In this document: positions 17,697-26,453 of the stretch, piece by piece
Layout: every line of letters begins with the position of its first letter
Position numbering within the stretch: the stretch's first letter is position 1
DNA from: Alteromonas gracilis
GTDB taxonomy: Bacteria > Pseudomonadota > Gammaproteobacteria > Enterobacterales > Alteromonadaceae
Direction of reading: 5' to 3'
DNA: 64,000 nucleotides
NCBI RefSeq assembly: GCF_002993325.1
Contig: NZ_PVNO01000031.1
Location: 310,001-374,000 of the forward strand
Notes under the pieces: model-generated
What the model was told of the DNA's origin: nothing
The model's input: only the letters and a program-made list of their open reading frames with translations
Database searches by the model: none
Program-made: the position numbers and the translations under genes

Positions 17697-18128
17697 TTAA
17701 ATCGCAGCAATAACTGCGTTGTAGTATGCTTCTGGCTGTGTTTGTGCATCAACAGAAGTGCGGATCGCAGCTACAACATCAGCTTTGTTATCTTCGTTTA
17801 CTTCAAGGATTTCCAGCATTGCGTTTACGTGCTCGCCTTCACCCATCGCAGTTTGCTCAAGTACCGCGTCAAAGTTGTCTTGAATAAACATCGCAACTTT
17901 AGTGCGCTTTCCGTTACAAGAATCTTCAGACGATACTTTAGAAGAAATCGCTGTCGTACCAAGGTCCCAGATGATGTTAGAAAGGGCGGCAGCAGTGCCG
18001 TTGTCATCAAAAATTGCTGCGCCAATACCACAGTGTTTCCAAGGGTTTACGCCTTCAACATTGTCTTGTGCAAACGCGTTTGAAGATAGTGCTGCGACTG
18101 CTAGTGCAATAGATGCAATTTTTTTCAT
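17697..18128 (-). CDS. DUF3015 family secreted protein
   Basis: 143 residues from the ATG at 18128, chosen because MKKIASIALAVAALSSNAFA is a standard signal peptide with a GGAG ribosome site 8 nt upstream; an in-frame ATG at 18230 would add 34 residues overlapping the upstream gene. The mature protein has NPWKHCGIGAAIF, SNIIWDLGTTAISS and EDSCNGK, the conserved pattern of DUF3015, with two cysteines that may pair. Function is unknown. It follows the DUF4105 gene by 31 nt and is probably in one operon with it. Confidence 0.85.
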   Translation of the reverse strand: MKKIASIALAVAALSSNAFAQDNVEGVNPWKHCGIGAAIFDDNGTAAALSNIIWDLGTTAISSKVSSEDSCNGKRTKVAMFIQDNFDAVLEQTAMGEGEHVNAMLEILEVNEDNKADVVAAIRTSVDAQTQPEAYYNAVIAAI

Positions 18129-18159
18129 TTTAAAACTCCGTTTTGGTTTTATTGTTTTA

Positions 18160-19995
18160 TTAAAAGTAATACGACAGAGATACCGAATATTCGAACTCTT
18201 CGTCATAGCGTAATAATGCCCTAACATCATATTGTTGATTATTCAAAAAGCGTTGTTCCCATGTTGCATAGGTTCGCTTCTGGTCGGGTGCATTGACATA
18301 CCTCTGATGTCCCACGCTAAAGGACATAGCATATTGTGGTGAAACGTGAGTAACACCACCAAACTCAACCCCTACCGCTAGGTAGCCGCCAAGATTGTTC
18401 TTGCTTATGGCGGTTGTAGATAAACCGCCGTATAGTGCAATATTTTGTTTTGGTGAATAACTTTTGCCGACAAGCCCGTCGATGTATAAGGAGCTCATGT
18501 CGTTTTGTACAGATAATTCTCTATAACCTGTGGCTAGTTTCCACGCTAATTTGCTATCGCCAGGAAGGCCAGTAGTGGCCGCATTCAAGTTAGTTATGCG
18601 CAGAGCGGTTAGTTCAGCAAAATCAATCCGAGCTTCGCTATCGACATATAATTTCATATCAAAAGTTGAGAGCTCCGAAAATGGTATTCGCGCTGGATTA
18701 ATAGTGAGTAAATCATAATAATTTGCTCTGAACCTAATACTGCCTTGCGTACCAGCGCTGTTATTGTGAACTAGTCCAATTTGTATGAGCGTTGTATCTT
18801 GAGCATCGTGAGGTGGCGTTGATGCTTTCGCAGCAAAGCTACTTTTCCCTGGAGGTAGTTCAAAGCGTGCATCTACAAATACTTTTCTATTTTGTTGAGC
18901 AGCGAAAAGTGCATCGTCATCTTCCGTTTGTGTAATATATGAAAAGTAATCAAATGCTGTGTCTATGACACGCTTTTTTTGCTCATCGTTTAGTGGCGCC
19001 AGAATTTCTTTAAGTGAGTAAGATGAAACTTCCTCTGCTTCTAGTGCTTCTGTTAGTGCCACCCGTTCTTTATCGGTTAACTGCGCGAACCGTGTATACA
19101 ATGCCTCTTGCCTTGACGGGTGGTAGTTAACCGATTTAATGAGACTAGGGTGGTTTTCTTTAATTGTTGTGACGATGTCGAACGGCATTACCCATGGCTT
19201 ACCCTTTGGCAAATAAGAACGATTGGTAGCAATGGCAAGAAGCTTTGCAATTTGATACGCACAATTCTGTTTAAAGAAATAATAAGTCATTGGGACCTGT
19301 TCTAGTTCCCAAAGATGCGCTAATAAAAACGTGATTTCTTTAGAGCCAAGCGAAAGAGAATATTCCCACAAATCTCTAAGCTCATTTTCAGTATAAGTTA
19401 GTGTTTGATGATGGTATTTCTGGTTCGCAAAATAGCCATCATACCCGCCAAATATACCGTTAAAAATATAAGTGATAGGGTGTTCGTTTTCAGGATAACG
19501 GGCACCGTAATTATATGTATTATCTAGTAGTTCACTTTGCTCAGTATTATTAAACTTCAAAAATACATGACCATACATACTGGCTGGATTTCCTAGATAT
19601 CCGGACGCGTATATAAGGCTCATGTCAGTTGGGTTGATGTTCGATAAAAAAGCATCGAATTGCACACAATTCACTTCAGTTAGTGGTTGGACGTACTCAG
19701 ATATAAACAAAGATCTAGCTGGAAACTTGCATTGCTCACTTGGAGAGTCACGAAAGGCACTAAGTGTGGCTTTTAATTCAGCATAAGCGTCAACTGAACC
19801 AGTTTCTGAATAAAAAAAATCGGAAGTTTTAATGGCTGAAGACGCTGAACCAACTAATGGCTTCTCATAATGCAACAATGATAGCCATGTTGGGTGTTGT
19901 GATGCGGTTTCTATTAATGTATCGGCGCTTGCAAAGGTAAAAAGCTGCGACAGCATAAATATGGAAACTACAAGGAAACGAATAATTCCTTCCAT
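18160..19995 (-). CDS. DUF4105 (Lnb N-terminal-like periplasmic domain) protein
   Basis: 611 residues with an N-terminal signal or anchor segment (IRFLVVSIFMLSQLFTFASA). Residues about 130-260 carry the DUF4105 pattern: GYLGNPASMYGHVFLKF, GGYDGYFANQKYH and the FFKQNCAYQIAKLL block with a conserved Cys. This domain is shared with the periplasmic part of Bacteroides lipoprotein N-acyltransferase Lnb; whether this protein acts on lipoproteins is unknown. The C-terminal third looks like a beta-barrel, alternating strands ending in SVSLSYYF with a terminal aromatic, as in outer-membrane proteins (inference). It is co-transcribed with the DUF3015 gene. Confidence 0.82.
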   Translation of the reverse strand: MEGIIRFLVVSIFMLSQLFTFASADTLIETASQHPTWLSLLHYEKPLVGSASSAIKTSDFFYSETGSVDAYAELKATLSAFRDSPSEQCKFPARSLFISEYVQPLTEVNCVQFDAFLSNINPTDMSLIYASGYLGNPASMYGHVFLKFNNTEQSELLDNTYNYGARYPENEHPITYIFNGIFGGYDGYFANQKYHHQTLTYTENELRDLWEYSLSLGSKEITFLLAHLWELEQVPMTYYFFKQNCAYQIAKLLAIATNRSYLPKGKPWVMPFDIVTTIKENHPSLIKSVNYHPSRQEALYTRFAQLTDKERVALTEALEAEEVSSYSLKEILAPLNDEQKKRVIDTAFDYFSYITQTEDDDALFAAQQNRKVFVDARFELPPGKSSFAAKASTPPHDAQDTTLIQIGLVHNNSAGTQGSIRFRANYYDLLTINPARIPFSELSTFDMKLYVDSEARIDFAELTALRITNLNAATTGLPGDSKLAWKLATGYRELSVQNDMSSLYIDGLVGKSYSPKQNIALYGGLSTTAISKNNLGGYLAVGVEFGGVTHVSPQYAMSFSVGHQRYVNAPDQKRTYATWEQRFLNNQQYDVRALLRYDEEFEYSVSLSYYF

Positions 19996-20095
19996 GAAAT
20001 GCTTTATTTTTCCGTAAATTTTTTATTCTAATTTTTGATTTTTAACCATCACGATAATACACAAAGTTCCCACTACTATTCAACAAATTCAATGA

Positions 20096-20124
20096 AAAAG
20101 GCCATAACGCTGTTATGGCCTTTT
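20096..20124 (-). terminator. Intrinsic terminator after the 20146-23091 TonB receptor
   Basis: 13-bp perfect stem with 3-nt loop (arms AAAAGGCCATAAC at 20096-20108 and GTTATGGCCTTTT at 20112-20124). On the minus strand it ends in a T run, 22 nt after the receptor stop codon. Confidence 0.9.
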
Positions 20125-20145
20125 AACTTAAATTGGATGGTAAAA

Positions 20146-23091
20146 TTAAAAACTATATCTAGCGCCTAGCGTGTAGCGAGGGCCGTACTGGCGAGCAAAT
20201 AAGAATTGCTCCTCAAAACGACCGTAACCACGCTCAGTTTCATCGTTAATATTGATACCTTCAAGGAATACAGTCAGGTTCTCATTAACATCGTAGTTGA
20301 TGCTTGCATCAATTTGACCGAAGGTGTCAAACTGAGTAGCAGGATTGTCCGACGAGCCTTGAGATTGTCCAATACCCACCACGTAGTCTGAACGCCATGC
20401 GTAGGTTACTTTAACTGACAAGCCTTCTTTCTCGTAAAATACTTGGAAGTTGGCCGAGTCACTGATGCCTACCAATGGATCTTGTTCTTCAAGGTTATAT
20501 GGGTCGTACTCTACGTCTCCATCTACTAATGTGGCGTTTGCACCAAAGCCGAAGCCGGTATCGCCAAACGTATGCTGAATGGCAAGCTCGATACCTTCCA
20601 CTGTCTTTGAGTCGCTTGAGTTACCAGGCTGTGTAGTTCGCCAAGTGATAAGCGGATCGTCAGCATTCGGTGTTACTACGCCATTTTCATCTGCGTAGCC
20701 GTTATTTACAAAGTAATCGTAAATAGCGCTGTCCGTAGCTTGCTCTCCTGCAGCCTCAAGTGCGTTCACCGCTTCGTTCCAACGAGGGCCTTGGTATATA
20801 TCACGTAGGCCTTCAAATTGGCGATCTTGTCCTGTAGTCGTGATGTAGTTTTCTACCGACTTTCTGAACAAGCCAATTGCGGCGTAACTCGCCTCGTCGT
20901 AATACCACTCAAAAGATAGATCTATGTTTGATGACTCGAATGGCAGCAAACTGGTGTTACCCGCTGACGCAGTGCGCGCTCCAATTTTTGGGCTACCGCT
21001 AAACGATAAGCCGCCCTGAAGTAAGCCAATTGGCGCACGAGTAATTGATTTACCCCAAGAGAAACGGGCTACAATATCGTCGGTGACATCCACTTTAACG
21101 TCGAACATTGGAAGTAAAACGTCGTATTCACCGGTAAAATCTTGTAGTTGAAGACCGTCTTCAAATTGCGTAATCCATTCAGATGCCGCTACCCAGTTGA
21201 CTTGCTGTGGTACACGTACCTCTGCAGAACTTGGTACTTCTGTTTCTTCATAACGTACACCAGCATTAACTTGTACGTAGTAGTCACCTAGTTCGAAGTC
21301 CCACTCGGTTTGAACGTAGATCGAGTCGGTAATCTCTTCAACATTACTTACTGAAGGGGCACCCATAAAGAAGGGGTCGATTGAATAAGCGTTACCTTCT
21401 CCAACCACATCTGCAGTTATGTACTGAAGCTGACGCGCGATGGCCTCGTCAAAATTGAAGGTGTAGTAATAGCCAGGGTTCATAGCTGCACCACCACCAT
21501 CGAAGTTATCCAAGAAACCAGACGTATCATTGCGAACAAACATGCTATCAGGGAAGATTTGTGTGAAAGATGGGTTGAAGCCCGGCCCACCACGTAATCC
21601 GCTCCATGCGTTAAAGCCAGACAGCGCTTGTTCTGTGCGCGCGTAACCGAAGTCAACTTTACTTAGCGGAATATCAAAGGCTGAATTGTACCAAGTACCA
21701 TCAAGTTGAATTTGCTCTATATCAGAACGACCTGGCGAGTATATGAACTGACTGAAGTTAGAGTCGATTTCACTTGGTAGAATTTCATTAGTGCCATTGT
21801 TCCAGTTTACAAAAACTTGAGGAATCTCACCCTCGCGGTAGTCGTAAACCTTTGATTCTAGCTGGTTGGAGCCTAAAATAATTTGCCCCGAGCTGCCTAG
21901 ACCCTTATCAAATCCGTTGTCAATTTCATTGTATGAGTCGTGATAATCAAGACTTAGGCGAAGGTTGTCGTTTACCATCCAGTCTAAGTTGACACCCAAT
22001 GAGCGAGCATCTACGCGAGTTGTATTTCGGCTTGCGGTGAAAGAAGCATCATCGCCACTAATATCGGCAAAAACAGCCGTACCATTTTCATCAAGCTCGT
22101 ATGCGTTGATGTTAGCGCCAAAGTTATTCCAAATACCCCAGCCAACCGAATTAGAGCCTGTCGTTGCTCTACTTGCGGTGTAGTCGACGGTCGCAGTAAA
22201 GGCATCAATTGGTCGGAATTGGAAGACAAGTTGCCCATTCTGACGTTCACGTTGAACATCATTAATACCGTAATTCATGTCTTTAGGAAAGAACGCAGCA
22301 TTGGTGATATTGGTACGATTATCTACTACGCTAGACGGATCTAAGTCGGGAAGTGCCTCGTTTTCTTGGAGCTGCCAACCCTGGATATTCGCTGATTGTT
22401 GCTGGAAATCACGCTCTTGATGCGAGAAGGATAAACCGAACCCAAACATATCATCGGCAAACGTGTTGCTGTAAACGCCCGCAATTTCTGGTGTTAACTC
22501 ATCACCTTCATCAACAGAGGTATCATGAATGCCCTTGACTGAAATTGTAGCATTTTGACCAGGCTGAGAGAGTGGCTTCATGGTAATGATGTTTACCGTT
22601 GCACCCAAGCCGCCACTTGGATTTTCAGCGCGTGCTGTTTTTTGAAGTTCTAACGTACTTACGCCTTCAGACGAAAGGTTAGCAAGGTCAAATGAACGGG
22701 TAAAACCAGTACCAGGCATTTGACGACCGTTTAGTGTCACTAGGTTGAATTCTGGACCAAAACCTCGAACGGTAATTTGGCTACCTTCACCGTTATTACG
22801 GCTAATGGTTACACCAGTAATACGTTGCAATGCCTCTGCAAGGTTCGTGTCGGGGAACTTGCCCAGCTCTTCAGCTGATATTGCATCTACTACACCGTTT
22901 GAACTGCGCTTTAAGTCCATAGAGCGGATCATGCTGCCGCGAATACCGCTAACTTGTATAACTTCTACTTCGCCTTCCGCGGGTGTTGCCGTTTCCGCCT
23001 CTTGTGCGTAGGTAGGTAGTGCTAGTGTGGAGCCCATCAACAAAGCCATTGACGTGGCAAGCTGGGTCTTTTTAAAAGTAGTGTGTTTCAT
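20146..23091 (-). CDS. TonB-dependent receptor, Xanthomonas/Caulobacter polysaccharide type
   Basis: 981 residues from the ATG at 23091 (AGGG ribosome site). An upstream ATG at 23115 would add 8 residues before MKHTTFKKTQLATSMALLMG, a clear signal peptide. The plug has VIQVSGIRGSM (TonB box region), GVVDAISAEELGKFPDTNLA, LQRITGVTISR and VRGFGPEFNLVTLNGRQMP, signatures of the TIGR01782-type receptors for plant and algal oligosaccharides. The barrel ends in LGARYSF with terminal Phe. It lies 63 nt downstream of the GH16 gene on the same strand, so the pair probably binds, cuts and imports the same beta-glucan. A terminator-like hairpin lies between them, which may set expression of the receptor relative to the enzyme. 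Confidence 0.95.
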   Translation of the reverse strand: MKHTTFKKTQLATSMALLMGSTLALPTYAQEAETATPAEGEVEVIQVSGIRGSMIRSMDLKRSSNGVVDAISAEELGKFPDTNLAEALQRITGVTISRNNGEGSQITVRGFGPEFNLVTLNGRQMPGTGFTRSFDLANLSSEGVSTLELQKTARAENPSGGLGATVNIITMKPLSQPGQNATISVKGIHDTSVDEGDELTPEIAGVYSNTFADDMFGFGLSFSHQERDFQQQSANIQGWQLQENEALPDLDPSSVVDNRTNITNAAFFPKDMNYGINDVQRERQNGQLVFQFRPIDAFTATVDYTASRATTGSNSVGWGIWNNFGANINAYELDENGTAVFADISGDDASFTASRNTTRVDARSLGVNLDWMVNDNLRLSLDYHDSYNEIDNGFDKGLGSSGQIILGSNQLESKVYDYREGEIPQVFVNWNNGTNEILPSEIDSNFSQFIYSPGRSDIEQIQLDGTWYNSAFDIPLSKVDFGYARTEQALSGFNAWSGLRGGPGFNPSFTQIFPDSMFVRNDTSGFLDNFDGGGAAMNPGYYYTFNFDEAIARQLQYITADVVGEGNAYSIDPFFMGAPSVSNVEEITDSIYVQTEWDFELGDYYVQVNAGVRYEETEVPSSAEVRVPQQVNWVAASEWITQFEDGLQLQDFTGEYDVLLPMFDVKVDVTDDIVARFSWGKSITRAPIGLLQGGLSFSGSPKIGARTASAGNTSLLPFESSNIDLSFEWYYDEASYAAIGLFRKSVENYITTTGQDRQFEGLRDIYQGPRWNEAVNALEAAGEQATDSAIYDYFVNNGYADENGVVTPNADDPLITWRTTQPGNSSDSKTVEGIELAIQHTFGDTGFGFGANATLVDGDVEYDPYNLEEQDPLVGISDSANFQVFYEKEGLSVKVTYAWRSDYVVGIGQSQGSSDNPATQFDTFGQIDASINYDVNENLTVFLEGININDETERGYGRFEEQFLFARQYGPRYTLGARYSF

Positions 23092-23114
23092 AATTGCCCT
23101 ACTGATTCTTATCA

Positions 23115-23148
23115 ATAAAACACCGCCACCCGTTTTCGAGCGGCGGTG
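23115..23148 (-). terminator. Hairpin with T tail between GH16 and the downstream TonB receptor
   Basis: Arms CACCGCC (23121-23127) and GGCGGTG (23142-23148); on the minus strand the hairpin is followed by TTTTAT. It lies immediately after the GH16 stop and only 24 nt before the receptor ATG at 23091, so it is either a terminator with partial read-through or a processing/stability element. Confidence 0.65.
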
Positions 23149-23154
23149 GCTTTG

Positions 23155-25836
23155 TTATTGCGCTGCTATTTCTACGTTATCTACGCGATATACTGCACCT
23201 TCGCCCGTCCCCCATGCTGGAAACATCATGATGACGTTGATAGCACTAATATCTAGGCCAGCGTCAAACAGAGTTTGCAGTGGGAACGTATAGGTCTGCC
23301 ATTCGCCTTGCACAGGCTCTGCACCTTCAAGACTTGCAGAAAGTGGAAGCTCAACAGCGGTTGATGCGCCTATTGACTCTATTTTAAATAGCCAAGGTGC
23401 TGACGAATCATTTGGCATTGAGCTTACTTTCATCTCAAAGCGCACTGCGCCGTTTGTAAGTAGTGAGGATGCATCGTATGAGTGACCGTCGTCTGCAATG
23501 ATGCCCATTACGGTTGGTGCTTCGCCAATTCTGAACTCTGCAACGGTGCCATGCTCAGCGTCGTCGATTTCTTCTGTAGGTGTCGAACCACCACAGCAAT
23601 CCCAGATTCTCCACTGCTCTGCGGCAGTATCTGCAAACAGGGTAATACCTCCGGCTGGCGTTTCAGCACCACTATCAGGGTGATAAATCTTCACGTTGTC
23701 TAGGCGATAGACCGCGCCCTCACCTGTTCCCCAAGCTGGGAATACCATGATGACGTCGATACCACTTACATCTAAGCCGCGTGCCTGTAGGTCTGAAATA
23801 GGGAAGGTATAGGTTTGCCATTCACCTTCAGATGGCGCTTGACCCTCTACGCTTTCAGCAAGCGGAAGCTCTACAGCAGTGGAGGCATCGTTAGATTCTA
23901 CTTTGAATAGCCATGATGCCTCGGCGTTGTTAGGTGCATTAACTACACGCATATCAAATTGCAGTAAACCGCCATCTGTTAGCGCTGTTGCATCAAATGG
24001 TGTATCACCACCGCCAGCAGCAGAGCGAGTGATAAAGCCCATTACGGTAGGTTCTGCGCCAATGCGGAACTCCGCTGTTAAACCGTGTTCTTCATCGTCC
24101 ATTTCTTCCGTTGGCGTTGAACCACCACAGCAGTCCCACATAGGCCAATCCGGATTTTGGCCGTCTTCGAAGATGGTAAGTTCAGGATAGGTAACGCCAC
24201 CTTCTTGTGAGATTTCAACATTGGCAATGCGATAAACTGCGCCGTTACCAGTATCCCACGCAGGGAAAACCATGATTACATCGATAGCACTCGTATCAAG
24301 CCCAGCCGCAGCCAGTGTGCTTAGAGGGAACTCATACGATTCCCACACGCCTTGCTCTGGCGTTGCGCCAGCGGTGTCTGACGGTCCTACATAACCATCC
24401 ATAAGAGGAAGTTCTGCAAAAGTACTACCTTCAGAGCTTTCAATTTTAAATAACCAGTTTGTGGTTGCATTGTTTGGGAGCGAGGTTACCTTTAAGTCAA
24501 ACTTAACGCTGCCGGTCTCTTCTATTGGCGAAGCGTCGAACGGCGATGCCTCACCTTCTGGGTCGGTGATAAATTGCGATCGGCTAATAAAGCCCATTAC
24601 TGTAGGTGCTTCGCCAAATGTGAATTCGTACACTTGACCTTGGCCCGCATCTTCAACTAATGCAGGCGTTGAACCACCACAGCAATCCCATGCTGGCCAA
24701 TTCGGATTTGGTGTTCCATCAAAGATAGTCAGGTTTTGTGGAATACCTGTAGATGGCGGAGACGGAACAGGCGCTGCACCTTCAACTAATGCGTCATCTA
24801 AAGAATCATAACCCGGGCGAACAGTTTCACAGCCTTTGCCAGTGTCCGGATCTGAAGCACATTCATAAACGCGTACATAATCAATCTCAAAAGTCTGACC
24901 GGTTGCGAATGCGTCTGCGTCTATGCCTGTCTCGTTAACGGCCTCAGGCCAGCTTCCGCCCACCGCTAGGTTTAAGATTAAATAAAACTCCTGGTCGAAT
25001 GGGGCATTATCCCAGTGTGTTGTTAGCTCGCCAGTACCTTGTTCATAGTACTCAGCATACCAACCGCGGTGTGTAAGACCTGTAGCGTCGCCGTTTGCAT
25101 TGTAACGCACCTCAGAACGTCGCTGCGTAGCGTACAAATATCCATCCATGTACCAGCGAATTTCTCCTTCCTGCCATTCAATGGCGTAGGTATGAAAGTC
25201 ATCGGCAGGGTTTGCACCATCTGGTAATGAATAGGCTTGGCCAGAGCTATCGTTATTTGGCCATTCTTGACCGTAATGAAGGGTGCCATAGATATGATTT
25301 TCTGGATTACCTTCAGCGTTGGCCGCTTTTAGGTTGACTGCTTCAACAATGTCTATCTCGCCAGAGCGTGGCCAACCGCCGTAAACTTCATCCGTTGGCA
25401 TCATCCAAAATGCTGGCCAGCTACCTTGGCCTTCTGGCATTTTTGCACGCATTTCAATGCGTCCGTATTTAAAGTCGGCTTTGTAACGTGTATTAAGACG
25501 GGCCGATGTGTACGGTTTTGGCGCACCCTCTTCTGCTGGAAGCGCAACAATTTTTAAACTGCCTTCTGAAACAAAGGCGTTGCCTTCACTGTCGGTATAA
25601 CATTGTGCTTCGTTATTACCTCCACCGTTACAATCTACTTCATGGGTCCAGTTATCGTCATCAATACTAGTACCGTCAAATTCGTCACTCCAAACAAGCT
25701 GCCAGTCAATGACTGGAACAGACGCGTCAACAGCTGTGATATTGGTAGAGGTTTCTGCTCCACCACCACAGCCAACTAGAGTTGTGACTGATATCGCAGC
25801 AGCTACCTGCGATAGTTGAGTGAATTTTTTATTCAT
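23155..25836 (-). CDS. GH16 endo-beta-1,3-glucanase (laminarinase-like) lipoprotein with three tandem C-terminal modules
   Basis: 893 residues from the ATG at 25836 (MNKKFTQLSQVAAA); an in-frame ATG 54 nt upstream adds residues unlike a signal peptide. Lipobox Cys23 (TLVGCGGG) suggests anchoring in the outer membrane. GH16 domain about 40-330 with catalytic motif GEIDIVEAV: Glu160 nucleophile, Asp162, Glu165 acid/base. After a Pro/Ser linker come three repeats of about 165-178 residues (368-545, 553-720, 730-893), each starting with WDCCGGSTP and ending with a VIMxFPAW.TG.GAVYR.xNVxI block; these are probably beta-sandwich carbohydrate-binding modules. It would cut laminarin or mixed beta-glucan at the surface. 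Two LacI-type operators (25900, 25931) lie directly upstream. Confidence 0.93.
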   Translation of the reverse strand: MNKKFTQLSQVAAAISVTTLVGCGGGAETSTNITAVDASVPVIDWQLVWSDEFDGTSIDDDNWTHEVDCNGGGNNEAQCYTDSEGNAFVSEGSLKIVALPAEEGAPKPYTSARLNTRYKADFKYGRIEMRAKMPEGQGSWPAFWMMPTDEVYGGWPRSGEIDIVEAVNLKAANAEGNPENHIYGTLHYGQEWPNNDSSGQAYSLPDGANPADDFHTYAIEWQEGEIRWYMDGYLYATQRRSEVRYNANGDATGLTHRGWYAEYYEQGTGELTTHWDNAPFDQEFYLILNLAVGGSWPEAVNETGIDADAFATGQTFEIDYVRVYECASDPDTGKGCETVRPGYDSLDDALVEGAAPVPSPPSTGIPQNLTIFDGTPNPNWPAWDCCGGSTPALVEDAGQGQVYEFTFGEAPTVMGFISRSQFITDPEGEASPFDASPIEETGSVKFDLKVTSLPNNATTNWLFKIESSEGSTFAELPLMDGYVGPSDTAGATPEQGVWESYEFPLSTLAAAGLDTSAIDVIMVFPAWDTGNGAVYRIANVEISQEGGVTYPELTIFEDGQNPDWPMWDCCGGSTPTEEMDDEEHGLTAEFRIGAEPTVMGFITRSAAGGGDTPFDATALTDGGLLQFDMRVVNAPNNAEASWLFKVESNDASTAVELPLAESVEGQAPSEGEWQTYTFPISDLQARGLDVSGIDVIMVFPAWGTGEGAVYRLDNVKIYHPDSGAETPAGGITLFADTAAEQWRIWDCCGGSTPTEEIDDAEHGTVAEFRIGEAPTVMGIIADDGHSYDASSLLTNGAVRFEMKVSSMPNDSSAPWLFKIESIGASTAVELPLSASLEGAEPVQGEWQTYTFPLQTLFDAGLDISAINVIMMFPAWGTGEGAVYRVDNVEIAAQ
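23158..24735 (-). repeat. Three tandem WDCCGGSTP modules within the GH16 protein
   Basis: Module 1 24202-24735, module 2 23677-24180, module 3 23158-23649. Shared features in order: LTIF/ITLF, W..WDCCGGSTP, AEFRIG.xPTVMG, a strand G.xxFDxxV, PxN..xxWLFKxES, a W..xxFPL.xLxxxGLD motif, VIMxFPAW and VYRxxNVxI. Modules 2 and 3 are closest (both with STPTEE and AVELPL), pointing to recent duplication. The last strands resemble the end of the GH3 C-terminal domain encoded at 15072-17624. Confidence 0.9.
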
Positions 25837-25899
25837 TATTTCAGCCTTGGTCAAAGATTTTGGTTTTTTATGTTGTGGCAAAAGCCACATTTAGCCTTT

Positions 25900-25913
25900 T
25901 GGAAGCGCTTACA
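25900..25913. promoter_or_regulatory. LacI-type operator 3 (GH16 promoter, proximal)
   Basis: TGGAAGCGCTTACA, one mismatch from the palindrome TGTAAGCGCTTACA, 64 nt upstream of the GH16 ATG. Confidence 0.75.
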
Positions 25914-25930
25914 TTTTTGTTTTAGAGTTT

Positions 25931-25944
25931 TGTAAGCGCTTACA
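25931..25944. promoter_or_regulatory. LacI-type operator 4 (GH16 promoter, distal)
   Basis: TGTAAGCGCTTACA, perfect palindrome, 31 nt (three helical turns) from operator 3. Confidence 0.85.
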
Positions 25945-26291
25945 TTTTGCTAACATTAATTCAACGGCAATCAAAGGTCAATGCATCTAGCTTAGTTTTG
26001 AGCCTTATATTGTTAAATAATTGGTCTAATACATTGCCTCTAAAGTAAGGCGAAAGTGGCGGTGTAATCGATATTTCTTGGGCTGCAAAACAGCAAAGGC
26101 TGTCATTTTTTTGTAGTTAACAGATTTTTAATGAGAATAGAGGTATCAATGTTTATTTCAATCTGTATAGCCGTCAATAGTGTCTAAGCACGCGTGTTTT
26201 ACATCTGTATTGTTAAGTAATGTAGGCGCATGTTTTTAATTTAACAGTTATTAAACACTTGCATTACATTCATCCTGATCGTATTGTTGTA

Positions 26292-26305
26292 TGTAAGCGC
26301 TTTCA
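26292..26305. promoter_or_regulatory. LacI-type operator 5 (TonB receptor promoter)
   Basis: TGTAAGCGCTTTCA, the same variant as operator 2, about 149 nt before the receptor ATG at 26454. Confidence 0.8.
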
Positions 26306-26332
26306 AATATTCCGCACTCTTTTGTAAGCGCT

Positions 26333-26346
26333 TACATAGGGTGCTG
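26333..26346. promoter_or_regulatory. LacI-type operator 6 (TonB receptor promoter)
   Basis: TGTAAGCGCTTACA, perfect palindrome, 41 nt (four turns) from operator 5. The pairing of a perfect site with a variant site at each of the three promoter regions is a consistent pattern. Confidence 0.85.
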
Positions 26347-26453
26347 AATTTAAGTGCCAAAATAAAGTATCGAATTAAAAATGTGGGGAGAGGGTGACGT
26401 TTTTACAACTTACTCATTCCCTACATCCATTAAACAGTAATGCTGGGATACAC

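Larger units (their letters stand above)
25837..26453. other. 617-nt divergent intergenic region with four LacI-type operators
   Basis: No convincing gene is present. It separates the minus-strand GH16 gene from the plus-strand TonB receptor. Two operators flank each side (25900, 25931 and 26292, 26333). The middle (about 25980-26280) is AT-rich and shows nothing further that I can identify. Confidence 0.7.

Noticed and set aside
17682..18083. 133-codon plus-strand open frame over the DUF3015 gene
   Set aside because: Antisense to a gene with clear signal peptide and family motifs.
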